A program made the position numbers and the translations under genes. From Acidiferrobacteraceae bacterium (lineage in GTDB: Bacteria; Pseudomonadota; Gammaproteobacteria; Acidiferrobacterales; Acidiferrobacteraceae): a DNA stretch of 17,710 nt. Below are positions 1-8,008 of the stretch, in pieces. Below the pieces are notes generated by a model. The model searched no databases, was not told the DNA's origin, and saw only the letters and a program-made list of their open reading frames with translations. Location of the stretch: positions 1-17,710 of the forward strand of contig DAHWKH010000005.1 in NCBI GenBank assembly GCA_027343725.1. The letters are read 5' to 3'. The first letter of the stretch is position 1, and each line of letters opens with the position of its first letter.

Positions 1-26
1 ATGCGGCGCCCCCTTGTGGTGCGGTT

Positions 27-917
27 ATGGGGACATTCCTGGGCTGGCCGATCAAACAGCCATCCAATCTCGGCAAGCTGATCGTCTTCGTCACGTTGTC
101 GCTGGTGCTCATGGTCCTCGATGCCCGCCGGGCCCCGGACATGCGGGTCCTGCGCGCGGACGCGGGGCGCGCGGTCTACCCGTTAAAGATCCTGGCGTCC
201 CTCCCGCTCGCCTTCGAGCAGAGGGCCGCGCGGGCGTTACGCGTCAACAGCGAACTGAAGCGCGCCAATGAAAGGCTGCGCGACCAAATGGTGCCGCTGC
301 GCGCCAAACTCTTGCGCCTCAAGGCCTTGCAATCGGAGGTCGCGCACCTCACGGCCCTCCTCAAAGGCCGCCGCCCGCGGGGCTACCGTGAGACCCTGGT
401 GCGCATCCTGGCGGTCAGTTCCGGCCCCTTCACCCAGCGCCTGACCATCGACGCCGGGCGCGCGGGGCATGTGTTCGTCGGGCAACCGGTGATCGACGCC
501 CACGGGATCGTCGGGCAGGTCATCAAGGTGGGCGCGCTCACGAGTCAGGTGATGCTCGTGACCGACCCCGACAGCGGGGTGCCGGTCGTATCGGCGCGCA
601 ACGGTCTGCGCGCGATCGTGTTCGGAACCGGGTCCGCCGATCGCCTCAAGGTCCCCTACCTGACGGTGACCGCGGATATCCGCCCGGGCGATATCCTGCT
701 GAGTTCCGGGCTCGGGGGGGTGTACCCGCGCGGCTATCCGGTGGCGCGCGTGACCGCGGTCACGAGCAATCCGAACCTCGCGTTTCTGAAGGTCCGCGCG
801 ACACCGCTTGCCCATCTCGACTACCATACCCATCTGTTACTGCTGTGGCCGCGCCCGCATCGCGGCGCGAGGAGATTTCCGTGGACAACCCGCTCACGCT
901 CGCACAGCGCGCGCTGA
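27..917 (+). CDS. mreC: Rod shape-determining protein MreC
   Basis: MreC is the periplasmic scaffold of the elongasome; it links cytoplasmic MreB filaments to PBP2–RodA. The 296-residue product has a short cytoplasmic N-terminus, one membrane segment (about residues 17-33), a charged coiled coil (about 74-114), and the paired beta-domain of the family to about residue 275. Recognisable family motifs include GIVGQVIKV, LVTDPDSGVPV and SSGLGGVYPRGYPVA. The last ~20 basic residues lie where the gene overlaps mreD and are probably not part of the conserved fold. The frame is open to the left window edge, but the ATG at 27 gives the usual distance to the membrane helix and no other in-frame start is visible. 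No clear Shine-Dalgarno precedes it, so a start outside the window is possible. mreB would be expected just upstream. Confidence 0.93.
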   Translation: MGTFLGWPIKQPSNLGKLIVFVTLSLVLMVLDARRAPDMRVLRADAGRAVYPLKILASLPLAFEQRAARALRVNSELKRANERLRDQMVPLRAKLLRLKALQSEVAHLTALLKGRRPRGYRETLVRILAVSSGPFTQRLTIDAGRAGHVFVGQPVIDAHGIVGQVIKVGALTSQVMLVTDPDSGVPVVSARNGLRAIVFGTGSADRLKVPYLTVTADIRPGDILLSSGLGGVYPRGYPVARVTAVTSNPNLAFLKVRATPLAHLDYHTHLLLLWPRPHRGARRFPWTTRSRSHSAR

Positions 918-1372
918 TCCTCGCGACATTCCTCATCGGCATGGGGCTCGCCATTGCGCCCCTGCCCGCGTCGGTGCGCTTCATGCGCCCGGACTGGGTC
1001 GCGCTGGTGCTGGTCTACTGGTGCCTGGCGATACCCGAACGCATCGGGATCGGCAGCGCCTGGCTCCTGGGATTGGGCCTCGACGTCCTCTACGGCTCGC
1101 TTTTGGGCGAACAGGCACTGGCGAAGACCCTGCTCGCCTTTTTGGCCCTGCGGCTGACCTTGCGGCTGCGGGTGTTTCCGCGCTGGCAGCAGGCCATTGC
1201 CGTCGGACTCCTGATCGGCGCAAGCGACCTCGTCGTGTTCCTGGTGAAGGCCGTGCGCCACGTGACGGTCCCGGTCACGAGCCTCATGGCCCCGACGATC
1301 GCCAATATGATCGTCTGGCCCCTGGTGTTCCTGGCCCTGCGCGAGGTACGGCGGCGCGCCGGTATCAGCTGA
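881..1372 (+). CDS. mreD: Rod shape-determining protein MreD
   Basis: MreD is a small polytopic inner-membrane protein of the elongasome that works with MreC. From the GTG at 881 the product is 163 residues, the normal size, and mostly hydrophobic with five or six membrane segments. The conserved RPDWVALVLVYW stretch and the LGLGLDVLYGSLLGE motif are present. The GTG at 881 is preferred over the GTG at 845 because GAGGAG ends at 874, six bases before it, while 845 has no ribosome-binding site. With this start the gene overlaps the 3' end of mreC by 37 bases, and it ends three bases before mrdA, consistent with translational coupling. Confidence 0.92.
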   Translation: MDNPLTLAQRALILATFLIGMGLAIAPLPASVRFMRPDWVALVLVYWCLAIPERIGIGSAWLLGLGLDVLYGSLLGEQALAKTLLAFLALRLTLRLRVFPRWQQAIAVGLLIGASDLVVFLVKAVRHVTVPVTSLMAPTIANMIVWPLVFLALREVRRRAGIS

Positions 1373-1375
1373 CCT

Positions 1376-3256
1376 ATGGACAGGATCCCGCTGACCGACG
1401 ACGGCAAAGAGGTTCGGCTGCTCGAATCCCGCATCCTGTTCGCGGTCGTGTTCGGCGGACTTCTCATCGCGGCCCTCCTGACACGGCTTGGCTATCTCGA
1501 GATCGTCCGCCATCACTATTACGCGACACTCGCCCAGGACAACCGCATAAGCCCCGTGCCGATCACGCCGGCGCGCGGCATGATCCTCGACCGCCACGGC
1601 GTCGTGCTGGCGGAGAACTTTCCGGTGTTCACGCTCCAAGTGACGCCCGACCGGGTGACGCACATGCGCCGTCTGCTCACGCGACTCCAATCCCTCGTCG
1701 CCCTCAACGCCCAAGACCTGCGCGATTTCATGCGGCGGCTCAAGGAGCACAAACCGTTTCAGGGCGTGACCTTGCGCTCGCATTTGAGCGCGGAGGAGGC
1801 GGCGCGTGTCGCGGTTCACCTCGCGCGCCTGAAGGGCGTCGCCCTGCGCGCGCGCTTGCGCCGTTACTATCCGCTGGGAGGGCTTGCGGTCGACGCCGTG
1901 GGCTACGTGAGCCGCATCGACCCAAGCGAGTTGCGGGGGGCGAAGGCCCGCCGTTTCCTGGGTTTCCATCACGCCGGGCAGTTGGGGGTCGAGCGCCGTT
2001 ACCAGAAGACCCTCATGGGTCGGATCGGCTTCAAGGACGTGGAGATGAACGCCCAGGGCCGCGAGGTCAAGGTCTTGAAGCGCATCCTGCCGCGCGCGGG
2101 CGACAACCTCTACCTCAATATCGACGCCCAAATGCAGGCGATCGGCGAACAGATGCTCGGAAACCGCCCGGGCAGCATCGTCGCCCTGAACCCGCGGACC
2201 GGCGCCGTCCTGACACTCGTCAGCAACCCGGTTTACGACCCCAACGCGTTCGTCGATGGGATCCGCGAAAAGGCCTTCCGGAAGCTCGCGACCAACCCCG
2301 GCCGGCCGCTCGATGATCGCGCCATCAACGGCTTGTACCCCCCGGGCTCCACGATCAAGCCCTTTTACGCCTACGCGGCCCTGCAGGCGCCGTGGTTTCA
2401 TCCCCACAAGCACATCGTCTGCCCCGGCTACTGGCACCTCCCGCACAACGCCCACCTGTTCCATTGCTGGAAACCGCTCGGCATGGGCCGCGTCGACCTC
2501 AAAAAGGCGATCGAGGAGTCGTGCGACGTGTACTTCTATCGCCTGGCCTTCCGCCAGGGGATCGACCGCATGACCCGCTACCTGACGGATTTCGGCTTCG
2601 GACACCGCACCGGCATCGACCTGCCGGGCGAATCGCGCGGGCTCGTGCCCACGAAGGCCTGGATCAAGGCAACCAAGCAACCCTGGTACCCGGGCCAGAC
2701 CGTCATCACCGGCATCGGACAAGGGCCCTTGCTCGTGACGCCCTTGCAGCTCGCCGACGCGGTGGCGACGATCGCCCACCACGGCGTGCGCATGCGCCCG
2801 GAAATCGTGCGCGGCATCGTCGATCCCATCACCCACCGCGTCCGCTACCGCAAACCGCACAGCGATCCCGCGATCCCCCGCAAGCGCAAGACCAGCCTGC
2901 GGCGCCTGGTTCGGGACATGACGGAAGTGGTCGAGGGGCCGCACGGCACGGCGCGCGCGATCGGCTACGGCCTTCCCTACAAAGTCGCTGGCAAGACCGG
3001 CACGGCCCAGCTCTGGAGCCCGGAACCCGGATACAAGGGCAAGCGCTTGCATTCGGATGCCCTGTTCATCGCCTTCGCCCCGGTCCCGCATCCCCGCATC
3101 GCCGTCGCGGTGGTGGTCGAACACGCGGGTTTCGGCGCGCTCGCGGCGGCCCCCATCGCCCGCGCCCTGATGAACTTCGACCTCCTCGGCCACGTGCATG
3201 TGCGCCCGCAAAACCGGATGCGCCCCGAGGTCGCGCTGACGAGGACTGCGCCATGA
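1376..3256 (+). CDS. mrdA: Penicillin-binding protein 2 (elongasome transpeptidase)
   Basis: PBP2 is the monofunctional class B transpeptidase that cross-links peptidoglycan during lateral-wall synthesis, in complex with RodA. The 626-residue protein is close to the E. coli length. It has a cytoplasmic N-terminus, one membrane anchor (about 20-36), the pedestal domain starting with the ARGMILDRHG motif, and a C-terminal transpeptidase domain. All three active-site motifs are intact: S325-T-I-K with nucleophile Ser325, S382-C-D, and K540-T-G. It starts three bases after mreD and ends in a 4-base ATGA overlap with rodA, so the PBP2–RodA pair is translationally coupled. The Shine-Dalgarno is weak, consistent with re-initiation after mreD. 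Confidence 0.96.
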   Translation: MDRIPLTDDGKEVRLLESRILFAVVFGGLLIAALLTRLGYLEIVRHHYYATLAQDNRISPVPITPARGMILDRHGVVLAENFPVFTLQVTPDRVTHMRRLLTRLQSLVALNAQDLRDFMRRLKEHKPFQGVTLRSHLSAEEAARVAVHLARLKGVALRARLRRYYPLGGLAVDAVGYVSRIDPSELRGAKARRFLGFHHAGQLGVERRYQKTLMGRIGFKDVEMNAQGREVKVLKRILPRAGDNLYLNIDAQMQAIGEQMLGNRPGSIVALNPRTGAVLTLVSNPVYDPNAFVDGIREKAFRKLATNPGRPLDDRAINGLYPPGSTIKPFYAYAALQAPWFHPHKHIVCPGYWHLPHNAHLFHCWKPLGMGRVDLKKAIEESCDVYFYRLAFRQGIDRMTRYLTDFGFGHRTGIDLPGESRGLVPTKAWIKATKQPWYPGQTVITGIGQGPLLVTPLQLADAVATIAHHGVRMRPEIVRGIVDPITHRVRYRKPHSDPAIPRKRKTSLRRLVRDMTEVVEGPHGTARAIGYGLPYKVAGKTGTAQLWSPEPGYKGKRLHSDALFIAFAPVPHPRIAVAVVVEHAGFGALAAAPIARALMNFDLLGHVHVRPQNRMRPEVALTRTAP

Positions 3257-4332
3257 GCTTGAGTGAACGCTGGCACATCGACAAACCACTCTTCATCGCC
3301 CTCCTGATCCTCGCGGGCGTGAGCCTCATCGTGGCCTACAGCGCGAGCGGAAAAAACCTGCACTTCGCACTCGGTGATCTCGTCCGCCTGGCGATCGGGT
3401 TTGGGGTCATGGTCGGCGCGGCCCAGATCCCGCCCGACGCCTATCGCCGCTGGTCGCTGCCGCTGTTCCTGGGGGGCGTGCTGGCGCTCGTGGCGGTCTT
3501 GGCGGTGGGCGCCGTGCGTTTTGGGGCACGCCGCTGGATCGCGCTTGGCCCCTTGTCCATCCAACCGTCGGAGTTCATGAAGCTCGCGGTGCCGATGATG
3601 CTGTCGTGGTATTTTTCGCGCTACACCCTGCCGCCCAAACTCCTGCGGATCATAGGGGCGGCGCTCATCCTCGTGGTCCCGGTGCTCCTGATCGCCAAGG
3701 AACCCGATCTCGGGACCGCGCTCATCGTGCTGTTGTCGGGGATCATCGTGTTGTTTCTCGCGGGCACGAGCTGGCGGACGATTATCGTGGTCATGCTCCT
3801 GGCGCTCGCGGCCGCGCCGATCCTCTGGGCCCACATGCACGCCTACCAGCGGCAACGCATCTACATCCTCTTCCATCCGCAGGCCGACCCCCTCGGTGCC
3901 GGCTACCATGCCATTCAAGCGATGATCGCGGTCGGCTCCGGAGGCTTCTTCGGCCAGGGATGGTTGCACAGCAGCCAGGCGCACCTGCACTTCCTGCCGG
4001 ACAGCACGACCGATTTCGCGTTCGCGGTGTTCTGTCAGGAATTCGGGTTTTTGGGCAACATCCTGCTCCTCGGGCTCTACCTCTTCATCGTCTACCGGGG
4101 GTTGCGCATCGCGTTCGCCGCGCAGGAGAGTTACTCGCGCCTCCTCGCGGGATCCCTGGCGATTCTGTTTTTTTTCGACGTCTTCATCAACATGGGCATG
4201 GTCGCCGGGATCCTGCCGGTCGTGGGCGTGCCCCTGCCGCTTCTGAGCTACGGCGGCACCTCGCTCATCATCATCATGGCCGGGCTCGGCGTGCTCATGA
4301 GCATTCACAGCCATCGGCGCCTCGTCAATTGA
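3253..4332 (+). CDS. mrdB: Peptidoglycan glycosyltransferase RodA (SEDS family)
   Basis: RodA polymerises glycan strands from lipid II and partners PBP2. The start at 3253 is fixed by the ATGA overlap with mrdA and by GAGG at 3241-3244, giving 359 residues. The protein is highly hydrophobic with about ten membrane segments. SEDS signatures are present: RRWIALGPLSIQPSEFMK, AKEPDLGTA, FLPDSTTDFAFA and LSYGGTS near the C-terminus. Asp254 in the STTD motif aligns with the essential Asp262 of E. coli RodA. The RRWI/QPSEFMK pattern with PBP2 immediately upstream supports RodA rather than FtsW. A 72-base gap with a small hairpin follows before rlpA. Confidence 0.95.
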   Translation: MSLSERWHIDKPLFIALLILAGVSLIVAYSASGKNLHFALGDLVRLAIGFGVMVGAAQIPPDAYRRWSLPLFLGGVLALVAVLAVGAVRFGARRWIALGPLSIQPSEFMKLAVPMMLSWYFSRYTLPPKLLRIIGAALILVVPVLLIAKEPDLGTALIVLLSGIIVLFLAGTSWRTIIVVMLLALAAAPILWAHMHAYQRQRIYILFHPQADPLGAGYHAIQAMIAVGSGGFFGQGWLHSSQAHLHFLPDSTTDFAFAVFCQEFGFLGNILLLGLYLFIVYRGLRIAFAAQESYSRLLAGSLAILFFFDVFINMGMVAGILPVVGVPLPLLSYGGTSLIIIMAGLGVLMSIHSHRRLVN

Positions 4333-4365
4333 GCGCGCGGGCGTTTTTGTTGAGGCCGCATTTGC

Positions 4366-4382
4366 GGTAGGCTTCGCCTACC
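4366..4382 (+). other. Perfect hairpin between rodA and rlpA
   Basis: A seven-base-pair stem (GGTAGGC/GCCTACC) encloses a TTC loop in the only appreciable gap of the lower-wall operon. It has no following T-run, so it is not a classical intrinsic terminator. It could be a processing or stability element separating mreCD–mrdAB from rlpA–dat–ybeD–lipBA, or an attenuating structure; the sequence does not decide. Confidence 0.4.
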
Positions 4383-4404
4383 AGAGTCTTTGGATCAACC
4401 AACC

Positions 4405-5286
4405 ATGGGGAGTTGCGGCTCGTTCTCGTCGCAGTGGCGCCCGCTCGTTGCCCTCGGTCTCGGCCTCTGCCTGTCGGCCTGCGGATTCCTCCCGAGCGTC
4501 GGCTATCGCAACCCCGCGGACTTGAGCACGCGGACCGTGGTCCCCCACAAGCTCGCCTTGAGCCCCTACGGCAACAGCCCTTACACGGTCGACGGCCACA
4601 CCTATGTCCCGCTCAAATCGGCGGCCGGTTATCGTGAGCGCGGCATCGCCTCGTGGTACGGGCGTCCGTTCAACGGGCAAAAAACCTCGGACGGCGCGAC
4701 GTACAATATGTACGCCATGACCGCGGCCAGCAAAGTGCTCCCGCTCCCGTGCTACGTGCGCGTGAGAGATTTACGCAACAACCGCACGGTGGTGGTCGAG
4801 ATCAACGATCGCGGCCCTTTCTACCCACACCGAATCATCGATCTGTCATACGCGGCCGCCGCGCGCCTGGGGATGCTCGGGACCGGCACCGCACCCGTCG
4901 AGGTGACGGGCCTCGCGCCCGGGGAACACGGCCCCGGAGGCCGGCGCTCGGGGGGCGTTTTCGGGGTCCACAGGCGACACGTCGAACGCCCCCACCCTTT
5001 GCCGTCCCACCCGCACCGGCGCGTTTTCGGGGTCCATCGCCCGCCCACCGCCCATCCCTGGTACGTCCAGCTCGGTGCCTTCGCGCGCATGCAAGACGCG
5101 CGCAGGCTGCGCCTGCGACTGCACGCCAAGGGCCTTTCGCGCGTACACATATTCCGCCGTACCGTCGGCGGGCGTAGACTCTACCTTTTGTGCGTGGGCC
5201 CGGAACCTGACAAACGGGAAGCACGGGTGTACGCCTCCCGGCTGACCGGGGATGGGTGGGGGCCGACCCTGGTGGTGGACCCTTAA
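4405..5286 (+). CDS. rlpA: RlpA-family SPOR lipoprotein, catalytic residues substituted
   Basis: RlpA proteins are outer-membrane lipoproteins; in Pseudomonas aeruginosa RlpA is a lytic transglycosylase that cleaves glycan lacking stem peptides. This 293-residue product has a signal sequence with lipobox LSAC (lipidated Cys26), a double-psi beta-barrel at about 77-170 (RGIASWYG, MTAAS, NDRGPF, RIIDLSYAAAARLG), a proline/arginine/histidine-rich linker, and a C-terminal SPOR domain (about 215-293) that would bind denuded septal glycan. The three positions equivalent to P. aeruginosa E120, D123 and H131 are Ala98, Asn101 and Ser109, so the barrel is probably not an active transglycosylase by that mechanism. 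The ATG at 4405 gives a compact signal peptide; the in-frame TTG at 4390 is possible. Neither start has a good ribosome-binding site. Confidence 0.9.
   Translation: MGSCGSFSSQWRPLVALGLGLCLSACGFLPSVGYRNPADLSTRTVVPHKLALSPYGNSPYTVDGHTYVPLKSAAGYRERGIASWYGRPFNGQKTSDGATYNMYAMTAASKVLPLPCYVRVRDLRNNRTVVVEINDRGPFYPHRIIDLSYAAAARLGMLGTGTAPVEVTGLAPGEHGPGGRRSGGVFGVHRRHVERPHPLPSHPHRRVFGVHRPPTAHPWYVQLGAFARMQDARRLRLRLHAKGLSRVHIFRRTVGGRRLYLLCVGPEPDKREARVYASRLTGDGWGPTLVVDP
4955..5036 (+). repeat. Duplicated 16-base segment in the rlpA linker
   Basis: The same 16 bases (GCGTTTTCGGGGTCCA) occur at 4955-4970 and 5021-5036, 66 bases apart and in the same reading frame, so VFGVHR appears twice in the low-complexity linker between the barrel and SPOR domains. 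It looks like a remnant of an internal linker duplication. Confidence 0.7.
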
Positions 5287-5291
5287 ACCCT

Positions 5292-6146
5292 ATGTTGTGT
5301 TATGTGAACGGGGCGTGGCTGCCGGCGGAGGAGGCGCGTGTATCGGCCTTCGACCGCGGCTTTCTCTTCGGCGACAGCGTTTACGAAGTCATCCCCCTCT
5401 ACGCCGGCCGGCCGTTTCGCCTCGGCGCGCACCTTGCGCGTTTGCGCGCGAGCCTGGCCGCGGTCGGCATCCGGGAACCCGGTCCCGAGCCGCCGTGGGA
5501 GTCCGTGTGCGCGCGGCTCGGCGAGTCGGTGGCGCCTCAGGACGGGAGCCTCTATCTCCAGGTGAGCCGGGGCAGCGCGCCGCGCCAACATGCCTTCCCC
5601 CGCGATGCCGAACCGACGGTATTCGCCTACGCGCGCGTACGCGAACCGGAGCCTGCGGGGGCGCAGACCGGCCTGAAGGCCGTACTCCTGGACGATATCC
5701 GCTGGATGCGCTGCGACATCAAGAGCACCTCGCTCATCGCCAACGTCCTGCTGACACAGGAGGCCGTCGTGCGCGGCGCCGATGAGGCGCTGCTCGTGCG
5801 CGACGGGTCCGTGAACGAGGGCGCCGTCAGCAACGTCTTCGCGGTCCGCTCGGGGCGCCTGTTGACGGCGCCTTTGAGCCACTTGATCCTCGGCGGCATC
5901 ACGCGCGACGTCGTCCTGGAACTTGCGAACGCCCAAGGGGTCCCTACGGAAGAACGGGCGATCGCGCGCGATGAGCTGCTTGCGTGCGACGAGGTCCTGA
6001 TCACGAGCTCGACGCGCGAGGTGGCGGCCGTGACCGAGATCGACGGCCAGGCCGTGGGCGACGGGCGGCCGGGCGCCGTGTTTCGGCGGCTGCACGCCGC
6101 CTTTCAGGGCTTCAAGGACGCGCTCCGCGCGGGAGGGGACGAGTGA
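5292..6146 (+). CDS. dat: D-amino-acid aminotransferase (class IV, PLP)
   Basis: This PLP enzyme of fold type IV most likely interconverts D-alanine and D-glutamate with their 2-oxo acids. The 284-residue product carries the DAAT fingerprint with near-identical numbering to the Bacillus sp. YM-1 enzyme: Tyr31 in the FGDSVYEV motif, Arg98 and His100 in RGSAPRQHAFP (the substrate-carboxylate trap), the PLP lysine Lys144 in CDIKSTSLIAN, and Glu176 in VNEGAVSN. The R-x-H motif favours DAAT over the branched-chain enzyme or 4-amino-4-deoxychorismate lyase. The ATG at 5292, five bases after the rlpA stop, gives the usual N-terminus. The position between cell-wall genes and ybeD fits a supply role for D-amino acids, but that is inference. 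The end overlaps the next gene as GTGA. Confidence 0.9.
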   Translation: MLCYVNGAWLPAEEARVSAFDRGFLFGDSVYEVIPLYAGRPFRLGAHLARLRASLAAVGIREPGPEPPWESVCARLGESVAPQDGSLYLQVSRGSAPRQHAFPRDAEPTVFAYARVREPEPAGAQTGLKAVLLDDIRWMRCDIKSTSLIANVLLTQEAVVRGADEALLVRDGSVNEGAVSNVFAVRSGRLLTAPLSHLILGGITRDVVLELANAQGVPTEERAIARDELLACDEVLITSSTREVAAVTEIDGQAVGDGRPGAVFRRLHAAFQGFKDALRAGGDE

Positions 6147-6427
6147 CCGAGGCCAAGGAACACGGGGATCACAAGGAGGTTTTGTCCTTCCCTTGCCGCA
6201 TCGACGTCAAGGCCGTGGGACACCGGTCCGCGCGCTTCGAGGCCATCGTGCATCAGCTGGTCTCGCGCCATATCGCGCCCGAGGATCTGCTCGCGACCAC
6301 GCGGCGCGAGAGCCGCGGCGGGAAATACGTGGCGGTCACCGTCACCATCCAAGCATCGAGCCGCGATCAGCTGGACGCGATCTACCATGCCCTCACGGAT
6401 TGCCAAGACGTGCTGATCGCCCTATGA
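6143..6427 (+). CDS. ybeD: DUF493 / YbeD family small protein
   Basis: This is a 94-residue protein of the YbeD family, which has an ACT-like alpha/beta fold and no settled biochemical role. The family is habitually placed next to lipB, as here, and has been suggested to regulate lipoate metabolism or D-amino-acid handling. Family features include the LSFPCRIDVKAVG strand, the KYVAVTVTIQA strand and a C-terminal YHAL…CQDVLIAL segment. The GTG at 6143 overlaps the dat stop (GTGA) and is served by GGGAGGGG at 6131-6138. The gene ends in an ATGA overlap with lipB. Confidence 0.9.
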   Translation: MTEAKEHGDHKEVLSFPCRIDVKAVGHRSARFEAIVHQLVSRHIAPEDLLATTRRESRGGKYVAVTVTIQASSRDQLDAIYHALTDCQDVLIAL

Positions 6428-7152
6428 GGCCGCTGCGTATTAGGGCCTGGGACGGTGCCGTCGCCTACCCGCGCACGTGGGACGCGATGCAAGGGTTCAC
6501 CGCCCAGCGCACCGAGGACACCGAAGACGAGTTGTGGCTGCTCGAGCACGAGCCCGTGTACACGCGCGGGCGCAACGCGCACGAGGCCGCGCCCGATGGC
6601 TCCATCGCCGTGGTCGACAGCGACCGCGGGGGCGATATCACGTATCATGGGCCGGGGCAGCTTGTCGCCTACACGCTCTTTGATCTGGCGCGCGCATCGC
6701 TCGGGGTGCGCCAGCTGGTCTTCGGGCTCGAGGCGGCCGTGATCGCCTCGCTGGCGGGCTTCGGCATCACCGGCGAGCGGCGCGCGGGCGCCCCTGGGGT
6801 CTATGTGGGGGGGGCCAAGATCGCCTCTCTGGGATTGCGAATCCGTGGCGGGCGCAGCTATCATGGGCTTGCGCTCAATGTCGCCATGGACCTCGAGCCC
6901 TTCGCGCGCATCGCGCCCTGCGGGTATCGGGGCCTGGCCGTGACGCAAATCGCCGACTGCGGCGGTCCGCGGGACATGACGGTGGTCGCGCAGACCCTCA
7001 CACGGGAACTGTGTTCACACTTCGGGTATATCCCCCTAGAGGACAATCAGCATGACGGCGGCCGATACGAGCGGCAAAGGTCCGCGCTCCCGGAAAGGGA
7101 TCGAAACGATCCCCCTTGCGGTCGAACACGAGACACGGCCTCCAACGCCTAA
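6424..7152 (+). CDS. lipB: Octanoyl-[ACP]:protein N-octanoyltransferase LipB
   Basis: LipB moves octanoate from acyl carrier protein to lipoyl domains of apo-enzymes, the first step of de novo lipoylation. The cytoplasmic 242-residue product has RGGDITYHGPGQLVAY, catalytic Lys132 (GGAKIASLG) and catalytic Cys166 (APCGYRG); E. coli has Lys135 and Cys169. The ATG overlaps the ybeD stop (ATGA). The conserved fold ends near HFGY (about residue 201). Some 40 further hydrophilic residues follow, the last 34 encoded inside the start of lipA in another frame. That tail makes LipB longer than usual and probably reflects loss of an earlier stop codon. Confidence 0.95.
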   Translation: MRPLRIRAWDGAVAYPRTWDAMQGFTAQRTEDTEDELWLLEHEPVYTRGRNAHEAAPDGSIAVVDSDRGGDITYHGPGQLVAYTLFDLARASLGVRQLVFGLEAAVIASLAGFGITGERRAGAPGVYVGGAKIASLGLRIRGGRSYHGLALNVAMDLEPFARIAPCGYRGLAVTQIADCGGPRDMTVVAQTLTRELCSHFGYIPLEDNQHDGGRYERQRSALPERDRNDPPCGRTRDTASNA

Positions 7153-8008
7153 ACCGGCCTGGCTGCGGGTGCGCTCACCGCTGTCCCCGGAGGTCGGGCG
7201 GCTGAAGGCCGTGCTCCGCGAGCACGCCTTGCACAGCGTGTGCGAAGAGGCCTCGTGCCCCAACATCGGCGAGTGTTTCGGTCACGGCACCGCCACCTTC
7301 ATGATCATGGGCCGCCTGTGCACGCGCCGCTGTCCGTTTTGCGATGTGGCCCACGGACGGCCGGGGCCCCTGGACGAGGACGAGCCGCGCCATCTCGCGC
7401 AGGCGATCGCGGCCATGGGCCTGCGCTTCGTGGTCATCACGTCCGTGGATCGCGATGACTTGCGAGACGGCGGCGGAGCACACTTCGCCGCCTGCGTGCG
7501 CGCGGTCCGTGAACGGGCACCCGAGGTGACCATCGAGGCGCTGGTCCCGGACTTTCGTGGACGGGTGGCGCGGGCGCTTGCCTCGCTCGCCGAGAGCCCG
7601 CCGGACGTCTTCAATCACAACCTCGAGACCGTGCCGCGCCTCTACAAACCCGTGCGCCCCGGGGCCGATTACCAGGGCTCGCTCGCCTTGCTGGCAGCCT
7701 TCAAGGAGCGCCACCCGGAGATCCCGACGAAGTCCGGGCTCATGGTGGGCCTGGGCGAGACCCGCGAGGAGATCACTCGCACGCTCTGCGATTTGCGGGC
7801 CCACGGTTGTGAGTGGCTGACGGTGGGGCAGTACCTGCAACCGAGCCGCGCACATCTCCCGGTCGCGCGCTACGTGCCCCCATCCGAGTTCCAGGAGTGG
7901 GCCGAGATCGCGCGGGGACTCGGGTTCACCAACGTCGCAAGCGGCCCGCTCGTGCGCTCCTCCTACCACGCCGATCGGCAGGCCGCGGGCGAACAGGTCG
8001 GGACGTGA
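7052..8008 (+). CDS. lipA: Lipoyl synthase LipA (radical SAM)
   Basis: LipA inserts two sulfurs into protein-bound octanoyl chains, completing lipoyl-cofactor synthesis begun by LipB. The 318-residue product closely matches E. coli LipA (321). The auxiliary 4Fe-4S ligands are C64, C69 and C75 (C-x4-C-x5-C) and the radical-SAM ligands are C90, C94 and C97 (CTRRCPFC). FNHNLE, VRPGADY, KSGLMVGLGE, GQYLQPSR and the C-terminal RSSYHAD are intact; the serine in RSSY ligates the auxiliary cluster in the family. AGAGGA at 7038-7043, eight bases before the ATG, supports this start although it lies inside lipB, giving a 101-base overlap. The stop overlaps the next gene as GTGA. Confidence 0.97.
   Translation: MTAADTSGKGPRSRKGIETIPLAVEHETRPPTPKPAWLRVRSPLSPEVGRLKAVLREHALHSVCEEASCPNIGECFGHGTATFMIMGRLCTRRCPFCDVAHGRPGPLDEDEPRHLAQAIAAMGLRFVVITSVDRDDLRDGGGAHFAACVRAVRERAPEVTIEALVPDFRGRVARALASLAESPPDVFNHNLETVPRLYKPVRPGADYQGSLALLAAFKERHPEIPTKSGLMVGLGETREEITRTLCDLRAHGCEWLTVGQYLQPSRAHLPVARYVPPSEFQEWAEIARGLGFTNVASGPLVRSSYHADRQAAGEQVGT

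Noticed and set aside
845..880. GTG at 845 as the mreD start
   Set aside because: No ribosome-binding site, and it adds an Ala/Arg-rich segment absent from MreD; GAGGAG points to 881.
821..3289. 822-codon open frame on the minus strand across mreD–mrdA
   Set aside because: It is antisense to clearly identified mreD and PBP2, its translation is low-complexity (Arg/Ala/Gly/His-rich) without a recognisable domain, and such long shadow frames are expected in GC-rich genes. The same applies to 2977-4314 (minus) and 808-2316 (plus).
4390..4403. Half-site TTGGATCAA before rlpA as an FNR box
   Set aside because: Only one arm (ATCAA) is present; the other arm at the required spacing does not match TTGAT or TTGAC.
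4390..4404. TTG at 4390 as the rlpA start
   Set aside because: It would add five residues before the signal peptide, has no better ribosome-binding site than the ATG at 4405, and TTG is a rarer start.
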